DNA of 12,779 nucleotides, taken from an uncultured Verrucomicrobiota bacterium (GTDB lineage: Bacteria; Verrucomicrobiota; Verrucomicrobiia; Limisphaerales; UBA9464). A program made the position numbers and the translations under genes. The notes below the pieces were generated by a model that saw only the letters and a program-made list of their open reading frames with translations, was not told the origin of the DNA and made no database searches. Location of the stretch: positions 1 through 12,779 of the forward strand of contig CAIYFP010000187.1 of the NCBI GenBank assembly GCA_903925515.1. Reading direction: 5' to 3'. This document shows positions 7,409-12,779 of this stretch, piece after piece. Numbering within the stretch: position 1 is the stretch's first letter; every line of letters starts with the position of its first letter.

Positions 7409-8424
7409 GACCGCGCGTCGCGGATGTGGACCCAGCAATGGACATGGGGTTCCCCCCGGAAATACCACAGCATGCGCGGCCCCTCCACCTGCCACACGTC
7501 CCACACTCCGTCCCCGCCAAGGTCCTGCTGCCGGAAGTACGCCACGTGCAGGTTCTCGATCCCCTGCGACTCCACGAGCCGCATCGACTCCTCCGCGTCG
7601 GTCCTGCGGAAGGGCCGGAGGAGGTCGCGCATGACGTCGCGGAGCAGGCCGCGTTGGTCCGCCGTCATGTCGGCCGCGCGGAGCCCGGGCAGGCCCTCGC
7701 GCTTGCTGGAAAGGCGGACGGTCTCGGTGGCGCGCTCGGGACGGGACCGTCCGTCCACGAGCGCGCGGGCACGTTGCTTGCCGTCGAGGGCGCGGTACAG
7801 CTCGTTGGCGCGCATGGCTTGGTACCAAAACACGTTGCCCGGGTGGTCTGCCGGCTCCTCGTCCTTGGGCCCCGCTTGGTGCCCGTAGAAGATCGGCCCG
7901 CCAAACGCCGCGCCCGCCACCGCGTCGCCGTCGCAGCGCCGCGTGCAATGACGCCCCGTCAGGACAAACTCGAACCGGCCCGTCCCCGGCTTGCCAAACA
8001 AGGCGACCGACGTGCCGCCCTCGAACCCCTTGCCCTCCGAGTCCTCCACCATCTGCCGCATCATGGCGTCGGCGTGCTCGGGTTGGTGCAGGGAGCGGAA
8101 GATCTGGCGGACAAGGTCCTGCTGGTCCGGTCGGAGGACGTCGCGGATCGATCGCCCCGTGATCATCCAGTTGTTGTCCACCTTGTCGCGGAGCGGGTCG
8201 TCGAACTCTCGGCAGAGAACCTTGCGCTGCGACTCGTCGAGCGAGCCATGGAGCTGGGCCGCCCATGTCTCCGAGCTGGGCGCCCTTTCCGCCACGGCAT
8301 CGGCGAGGAGGTTCGAGGGAAGCATCGCGGGAACGGCCGCCGCAGCGGCGGCCGCGATGAAGCGACGACGGTTGACGCCATGGGCCGGGGACACGCCTCC
8401 GGCGGGAAAGCCTGCGGGGATCAT
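7405..8424 (-). CDS. Tat-exported DUF3500 family protein
   Basis: 339 residues. The N-terminus carries a twin-arginine signal, NRRRFIAAAAAAAVPAML (18-35), with a likely cleavage site after ADA (41-43), so the protein is probably exported folded. The mature part matches DUF3500 by its hallmark segments FEFVLTGRHCTRRCDGD (151-167), GGPIFYGH (175-182), NVFWYQAMRANELYRALDGKQ (197-217) and a C-terminal RMLWYFRGEPHVHCWVHI, where the family has a similar WYF/HxH ending. The biochemical function of DUF3500 is not established. The conserved Cys/His residues would suit metal or cofactor binding, and use of the Tat route fits a cofactor, but both are inferences. ATG 8424 has GAGG only one base upstream, so the start is uncertain; GTG at residue 11 is another option. 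Coupled by a 4-base overlap to the PHP gene downstream. Confidence 0.8.
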   Translation of the reverse strand: MIPAGFPAGGVSPAHGVNRRRFIAAAAAAAVPAMLPSNLLADAVAERAPSSETWAAQLHGSLDESQRKVLCREFDDPLRDKVDNNWMITGRSIRDVLRPDQQDLVRQIFRSLHQPEHADAMMRQMVEDSEGKGFEGGTSVALFGKPGTGRFEFVLTGRHCTRRCDGDAVAGAAFGGPIFYGHQAGPKDEEPADHPGNVFWYQAMRANELYRALDGKQRARALVDGRSRPERATETVRLSSKREGLPGLRAADMTADQRGLLRDVMRDLLRPFRRTDAEESMRLVESQGIENLHVAYFRQQDLGGDGVWDVWQVEGPRMLWYFRGEPHVHCWVHIRDARS

Positions 8425-8518
8425 GCCTCAAGGCTACCCCTGCGCCGCACCGGAAGGGAACCCCGGACTTCGGAACCTTTCCACGCGGAGGGCGCTTCGG
8501 GGTGCCCGGCCCCCTATC

Positions 8519-8558
8519 CCCGCTTCGGGAGGAGGGAATCTCTCGATCCCGAAGCGGG
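8519..8558 (-). terminator. Perfect 12-bp hairpin abutting the kinase stop codon
   Basis: CCCGCTTCGGGA (8519-8530) and TCCCGAAGCGGG (8547-8558) are exact reverse complements around a 16-base loop. On the minus strand the hairpin begins at the base right after the kinase gene's TGA (8561-8559). No T-run follows (the next bases are GATAGGGGG), so it is either a rho-independent terminator of the tail-less type common in GC-rich genomes or an mRNA 3'-end stabiliser. It sits between the sigma/kinase unit and the DUF3500/PHP unit. Confidence 0.6.
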
Positions 8559-11500
8559 TCACGGTCGAGCGTGGGCCGCCCCTCCACCTGCCGTATCCGG
8601 GTCGGCCTCCCAAAGGTGCAACGCGCCTCCCCGTGCGATGGCGGCGACGTAACGACCGTCCGGCGAGAATCGAACCCGGAAGAACCGCGCGCCGTCGCCC
8701 CGGAGCGTCCCCACTTCCGCACACGCCCCGGGGTCCCAGAGCTTGACCGCCTCGCGTCCGTGTCCGCCCGTGGCCATGCGGCGGCCGTCGGGGGAGAACG
8801 CGGCCGACCACGCGCCTTGCAGGTGACCTCGCAAGGGGCACTTGGGCTCCATCGTGCCCGCGTCCCAGAGCCGAACCACGCCGTCCCCGCCCGTCGTGGC
8901 AAGGGTTCGCCCGTCGGGCGCGTGAAGCACGTCGGTGCAAGCCCCCGTGATGGAGGCCACCGCGCCCATGCGCCGGCCATCGACGGCCCGGAACCGCCGC
9001 AACGAGCCGTCGCGATGCACGCTCGCGACGGACGTGAAGTCGGGCGACAACGACGCGGCCACCACGTCCCCCGGCAGGTTCCATGAGGGTTCGGGCATCG
9101 GTTGGTCCGCGCGCCAACGTCGAACGCCGCCGCCGCCGTCCACCACCCACCATGCGTCGGCCTCGCGTTGGTGTCGCAAGAGCACCGGCACGGACTTCCC
9201 GGCCTGGCCTCGCACAAGCCGCCGGCGCCTGCGGATGTCCCAGACCTCCACCACGCCCGTGTCGGTCCCGACGCCGACCCGGGAACCGTCCGCGGAAAGG
9301 GCGACCTCGGCGAAGGAACCGTCGAATCGCCCGATGGATTCGACGGTCATGGGCCCGGCATGAGGGAGGAGACACACGCTGAGCGAGCCATCCCAGCCCG
9401 CGGCCACCAGCTGGTCGTGACCGGGCAAGAACTGGAACGAGGCCACGCTCAACGGGGCCAGCTCATGGCCGCCCTCGGTCCGTTCCCGTGCCGGGTCCCA
9501 TGACAACACGCGCCCGTCCATGCCCCCGGAGTGGAGGCGCTGGCCATCGGGCGACCATGCCAACGCATGGACGGCATCCCGATGCCCGCGAAGGGGCGGG
9601 GGTTGAACGGCGGGGGCCACCTCGGTCCCGCCCGGTCCCATGTCGTGGATGCGGACGGTTTGGTCCGCGCTGGCGCTGGCGAGGCGGCGGCCGTCGGGGG
9701 ACCATGCAAGGGCCGACACCCATGACGCATGACCTTCCATGCGCGCGGATGGCTGGCCATGGGAGACGTCCCAGACGCGGATGGTCGAATCCGAGAAGCC
9801 CGCGCCGGTGGCGATCCGGGAACCGTCCGGGTGAAAGGCCAGCGCGGTGATCCCTTCCCTGGACGCCTCCCATGAACGCGCAACGCGGGGCGACCCGGCA
9901 TCGAGCAGGTGCAACCAACCGTCGGTGCCGCCCCATGCAAGGACGCGTCCGTCCGGGGCAAAGGCAAGGACGCCCTGGTGCATGCCGTCGGGACGAGAAA
10001 CGGCAAACGCGGCCAGTTCCTTGCCCGTGCCGATGTCGTGCAACCGGACCGTGGCATCCGATTGGAACAGGGCGAGGCGTCCGGCCACGGCCGAAACGGC
10101 GAGGGCGACCGGCGCGGATTCGACGGGCCTTGAGAGGACCTGCTGCCTCGCGTCGGCCTTCCACACGTCCACGAAGGGGCGCCCGCCGGGGCCCCGTCGA
10201 GCCCATGCCACAAGCTGGCCGTCCTCGGACACCGCCAAGGCGCGGGGTGCACCGCCGGCATGGATCGTCGAGGGCGTTGCCCCCGGGTTCCATGAATGGA
10301 CGTGAACGGCGCCGTCCGCGTCGCGCATCACGCCGTGGCCGTCCCGCGTGACGACCATGGCGAGCACGGCGCGGCCGGGGGAATCGAAGGAGTCGATGGC
10401 ATCGCCGCGCGACATGCGTTGCAGCCAACGCCATTCCCAATGGCGCAGGTCCGGGGCATGGGCGCCGGGTGGCGGGGCGGACCGGGCGAGGATGTCGCGG
10501 ACGCGGCCGAGCTGGTTCCGTTCGAGGGCGACGAGGGCGAGGTTCATGTCGGCGAGGTAGCCGGCTCGGCGGGCCGCCTGCTCGCCTTGCTCGGCCCGGT
10601 CGCGTTGGACGGACTCGGCCGCACGGGCGGAAACCTCGCGGCGCCATGCCACCGCGCTGAAGGCCGACGCCGCCAGCCATGCCATCACGACGCCGGCGCC
10701 GGCCGCGACCGGCACGCGGTGGCGCCGGGCCCATTTGCCAAGCCGACGAAGGGTTCCGGCGGGCCGTGCAAGGACAGGCTCGCCCGCGAGGTGGCGGTCG
10801 AGGTCGAGGGCCAGTTCGTGAACCGTCGCGTAGCGTCGTGACGGGTCCTTCTCGAGGCATTTCATCACGACGGCGTCGAGGTCGCCACGCAATGCGGACG
10901 CCCATCGCGTGGGGGTCGTGGCACGATCGGCGGCGGCGCGTTCCGCGTCGGCGGAGGCCCGGCCTTGGACACGTTGGCTGGGCGAGGGCGGGTCCATCAT
11001 GGCCATGTTGCGGCGAAGCGTCTCGATGCCGGACTTGAGCCATTCGGCGGTGTTCGAGGGGGTGGACCCGGCAAGCAACTCGTAGAGGAGCACGCCGAGG
11101 CTGTAGAGGTCGCTGCGGGTGTCCACGAAGCCGCCATTCAATTGCTCGGGGCTCACGTAGGCGGGCGTTCCAAGGAAGGCCTGCGCGGAATGGGACGCGG
11201 TTTCCTCGGCGTCCGGCCCGGCGACGGACTTGGCGATGCCAAAGTCGATGACCTTGGGGATGGCGACGCCGTCGCGCTCGGCGACGAGGATGTTGGAGGG
11301 CTTGAGGTCGCGATGGATGACGCCCTTTTGATGGGCATGCTGGACGGCGTTGCAGACATGGAGGAAGAGGCGGATGCGGGCGTCGAGCCCGAGGCGGCGA
11401 CGGTCGCAATGGGAGGTGATGCGCTCGCCCTGCACCCGTTCCATGACGAAGAAGGGACGGCCGCGGACCGTGGTGCCGGCGTCGAGGACGGTGGCGATGT

Positions 11501-11924
11501 TGGGGTGCTCCATCAGGGCAAGGGCGCGGCGTTCAAGCTCGAACCGGGCGAGGACATGGCGGGTGTCCATGCCGGGCTTGATGAGCTTCAGGGCGACCGT
11601 GCGGCGGACCGGGGCGAGCTGGTCGGCGACATGGACGACGCCCCAGCCGCCCTCGCCGAGCTTCTCGCGAAGGCGATAGGGTCCGATGACCGTGCCCGGG
11701 CCTTCCTCGGGCCATGGGGTTCCGCCGGACATGGGCCCGGGAGGGTCCTCGGGAAGGAATCCGCCGGGAAGGTCATGGGCTCGGACGAGGGCATCGACCT
11801 GGGCGCGCAGGGAGGTGCCGACGGCGCATCGCTGGTCGAGGTAGGCGGCGCGGGCGGCCTCGTCGGCGATCTCGATGGCCTCGACGAAGAGGGTGCGAAG
11901 ACTGGGGGCGTCACCGGGGTTCAT
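8559..11924 (-). CDS. Membrane Ser/Thr protein kinase with C-terminal WD40 propellers
   Basis: 1121 residues. A short helical N-terminal region (1-75) of the type seen in PVC-group kinases precedes a complete Hanks-type kinase domain (about 80-380): Gly loop LGEGGWGVV (89-97), VALK lysine K113, catalytic HRDLKPSN (D206, N211), DFG (D228) and an SPE variant of the APE motif (258-260). A single transmembrane helix follows (about 404-428), then a charged, probably coiled linker (429-475) and 14 recognisable WD40-type units (about 500-1115), enough for two seven-bladed propellers. The kinase should be cytoplasmic and the propellers on the other side of the membrane. It probably phosphorylates regulators in response to a signal sensed by the propeller. 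The ATG overlaps the sigma-factor stop as ATGA, which fixes this start and implies coupled expression and a functional partnership. Confidence 0.93.
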   Translation of the reverse strand: MNPGDAPSLRTLFVEAIEIADEAARAAYLDQRCAVGTSLRAQVDALVRAHDLPGGFLPEDPPGPMSGGTPWPEEGPGTVIGPYRLREKLGEGGWGVVHVADQLAPVRRTVALKLIKPGMDTRHVLARFELERRALALMEHPNIATVLDAGTTVRGRPFFVMERVQGERITSHCDRRRLGLDARIRLFLHVCNAVQHAHQKGVIHRDLKPSNILVAERDGVAIPKVIDFGIAKSVAGPDAEETASHSAQAFLGTPAYVSPEQLNGGFVDTRSDLYSLGVLLYELLAGSTPSNTAEWLKSGIETLRRNMAMMDPPSPSQRVQGRASADAERAAADRATTPTRWASALRGDLDAVVMKCLEKDPSRRYATVHELALDLDRHLAGEPVLARPAGTLRRLGKWARRHRVPVAAGAGVVMAWLAASAFSAVAWRREVSARAAESVQRDRAEQGEQAARRAGYLADMNLALVALERNQLGRVRDILARSAPPPGAHAPDLRHWEWRWLQRMSRGDAIDSFDSPGRAVLAMVVTRDGHGVMRDADGAVHVHSWNPGATPSTIHAGGAPRALAVSEDGQLVAWARRGPGGRPFVDVWKADARQQVLSRPVESAPVALAVSAVAGRLALFQSDATVRLHDIGTGKELAAFAVSRPDGMHQGVLAFAPDGRVLAWGGTDGWLHLLDAGSPRVARSWEASREGITALAFHPDGSRIATGAGFSDSTIRVWDVSHGQPSARMEGHASWVSALAWSPDGRRLASASADQTVRIHDMGPGGTEVAPAVQPPPLRGHRDAVHALAWSPDGQRLHSGGMDGRVLSWDPARERTEGGHELAPLSVASFQFLPGHDQLVAAGWDGSLSVCLLPHAGPMTVESIGRFDGSFAEVALSADGSRVGVGTDTGVVEVWDIRRRRRLVRGQAGKSVPVLLRHQREADAWWVVDGGGGVRRWRADQPMPEPSWNLPGDVVAASLSPDFTSVASVHRDGSLRRFRAVDGRRMGAVASITGACTDVLHAPDGRTLATTGGDGVVRLWDAGTMEPKCPLRGHLQGAWSAAFSPDGRRMATGGHGREAVKLWDPGACAEVGTLRGDGARFFRVRFSPDGRYVAAIARGGALHLWEADPDTAGGGAAHARP

Positions 11925-12529
11925 GGGGCGGGACCTTCCAGCCGCCTGATCTCGTGATAGAGCCATGCGCGGGCGAACGCCCATGAACGCTTGGCGGTTC
12001 GCCCCGAGACGCCGAGCACGTCGCCGGCCTCGTCGAGGGTGAGCCCGCCAAAGAACCTCAGCTTCACCAACTCGCCGCTCCGCGGGTCCACCTCCATCAG
12101 CCGCGCCAAGGCCTCGTCCAGCGCCAGCAACGTCTCGGCCTGCGTCTCCGACGCCACGTCCACATGCTCAAGGTCAAGACGTTGCCATCCGCCGCCGCGC
12201 TTGGCCGCGCCCCGGCGCCGGGCACGCTCGATGAGGATCCGGCGCATGGCCTCGGCGGCGACGCCGAAGAAGTGGTTCCGACCCTGCCAGACGATGGCGT
12301 TGGAGGCGGTGATGCGAAGCCATGCCTCATGGACAAGGGCGGTGGGCTGCAAGGTTTGGTGGGCGGGCTCGCCGGACATCTTGGAGGCGGCGAGCCGCCG
12401 CAGCTCGCCATAGACCATGGGCAGGAGCCGCTCGGGCGCGTGGGCATCACGGCCGGCCTCGGCCAACGCCTGCGTCAGTTCAGCCAACGCCGCGTCGTCG
12501 CCCGGCTCACCGGGCTGCTCGCTCTTCAT
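11921..12529 (-). CDS. ECF RNA polymerase sigma factor, TIGR02999 (Sig-70_X6) type
   Basis: 202 residues with sigma-70 region 2 (about 15-115) and region 4 (about 135-196). Family signatures are ELRRLAASKM, HQTLQPTALVHEAWLRI, NHFFGVAAEAMRRILIERARRR, AKRGGG and the region-4 helix-turn-helix LTLDEAGDVLGVSGRTAKRSWAFARAWLYHEI. The protein directs core RNA polymerase to its own promoter set. Region 2.2 lacks the acidic DAED-like stretch of classical ECF factors and has TLQPTA (T59, T63). No anti-sigma gene is present; the kinase gene overlaps instead. The start is ambiguous. ATG 12529 overlaps the stop of a 9-codon leader with a strong ribosome binding site, while ATG 12538 in the same frame adds three residues. 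The open frame further upstream has no family similarity. Confidence 0.9.
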   Translation of the reverse strand: MKSEQPGEPGDDAALAELTQALAEAGRDAHAPERLLPMVYGELRRLAASKMSGEPAHQTLQPTALVHEAWLRITASNAIVWQGRNHFFGVAAEAMRRILIERARRRGAAKRGGGWQRLDLEHVDVASETQAETLLALDEALARLMEVDPRSGELVKLRFFGGLTLDEAGDVLGVSGRTAKRSWAFARAWLYHEIRRLEGPAP

Positions 12530-12555
12530 GAAATCCATCCGGGTGAACGCCCCAT
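12526..12555 (-). CDS. Possible 9-codon leader peptide upstream of the sigma factor
   Basis: On the minus strand GGGAGG (12566-12561), the best Shine-Dalgarno-like sequence I found by eye in the window, lies 5 bases before an ATG at 12555. That frame encodes only MGRSPGWIS and ends in TGA at 12528-12526, which overlaps the sigma-factor ATG (12529) as ATGA. The sigma gene itself has no good ribosome binding site in frame. The leader may bring ribosomes to the sigma start by coupling. A sequencing indel that shifts the true N-terminus is the main alternative. Confidence 0.4.
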   Translation of the reverse strand: MGRSPGWIS

Positions 12556-12610
12556 GGCGTCCTCCCATCATGCGCAGGACGAGCGGAAAAAGGGACAGGA
12601 ATGCCCCGAG

Positions 12611-12779
12611 GGCTTCAAGGCGGGGACATGGCCGGCCCATCAAGGCAAAAAGGCCCTGCGGGATCCATCCGAGACCTCACCCCGCGGGTGAGGTTGGAAT
12701 GGGCCAGTCCGGGTTGTAGGCCGGCCGCCCCATAGACGTTAACCTTGGAAAATCCGCACACGAAACGCCCGATGCGGCA
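12611..12779 (-). repeat. Dispersed ~169-bp repeat, copy 3 (inverted)
   Basis: The reverse complement of this segment matches 664-832 base for base over most of its length, including the ATCGGGCGTTTCGTGT start, the AAGGTTAACG core (12745-12736 on the minus strand), the CGGCCTAC block and the hairpin ACCTCACCC (12674-12682) with GGGTGAGGT (12686-12694). Here the hairpin is perfect, with nine pairs and a 3-base loop. The copy lies just upstream of the sigma-factor gene and runs off the window edge, so its full extent is unknown. Confidence 0.8.

Noticed and set aside
7409..9217. Upstream part of the long minus-strand frame that leads into the PHP gene
   Set aside because: Only the portion from 7408 onward resembles a PHP protein. 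The upstream text runs out of frame through the DUF3500 and kinase genes, so it is not a fusion.
9000..10500. Repetitive DNA resembling a CRISPR or tandem array
   Set aside because: The periodicity comes from degenerate WD40 codons (SPDG..LA..) in the kinase gene. Units are protein-level repeats, not conserved DNA repeats with spacers.
9463..11409. A 648-codon minus-strand frame inside the kinase gene
   Set aside because: Arg/Pro-rich shadow of the kinase reading frame, which carries all kinase and WD40 motifs.
664..12779. Composite transposon or genomic island bounded by the inverted repeats
   Set aside because: No transposase or integrase, no target-site duplication visible, and the third core copy suggests a dispersed family. 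The genes inside share the codon habits of one genome, with no sign of recent transfer.

Overview
The window is GC-rich, with long shadow reading frames on both strands. The gene content suggests a bacterium of the PVC group, most likely Verrucomicrobiota: an ECF sigma factor of the TIGR02999 type coupled to a membrane Ser/Thr kinase with WD40 repeats, a Tat-exported DUF3500 protein, a YlbF-family protein with a cysteine tail, and repeat-rich intergenic DNA. The phylum is an inference from family content. There is no rRNA, tRNA, CRISPR array, transposase or phage gene.

Layout. Positions 1-1002 hold no convincing gene but several layers of repeats: a tandem REP-like unit, two copies of a dispersed element sharing an AAGGTTAACG-type core, and an inverted pair of a CGTATTTCGTG motif. 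A 12-helix MFS transporter follows (1003-2175, +). It converges on a small YlbF-family gene (2286-2693, -). That gene is divergent from dnaE2 (2905-6027, +), an error-prone DNA polymerase that stands alone, without imuA, imuB or lexA. dnaE2 converges, with a 22-bp gap, on an exported two-gene unit read on the minus strand: a DUF3500 protein with a Tat signal (8424 to 7405), then a PHP-domain (CehA/McbA-like) probable lipoprotein (7408 to 6050). Further upstream on the minus strand is a regulatory pair: the ECF sigma factor (12529 to 11921) and the kinase/WD40 protein (11924 to 8559). The window closes with a third dispersed-repeat copy (12611-12779), inverted relative to the copy at 664-832.

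How the genes may work together. Both minus-strand pairs overlap by four bases (ATGA), which indicates translational coupling. A perfect 12-bp hairpin directly after the kinase stop separates the regulatory pair from the DUF3500/PHP pair, so these may be two transcription units. The sigma factor lacks the acidic residues usual in region 2.2 and has threonines there instead. With a co-transcribed kinase and no anti-sigma gene, control by phosphorylation is a reasonable hypothesis. The most unexpected sequence-level observation is a codon-context rule: in all the real genes, Ala, Ser, Pro or Thr immediately before Trp is written NCA (28 of 32 by hand count) or NCG (4), and never NCC or NCT, so CCTGG is avoided at these junctions.
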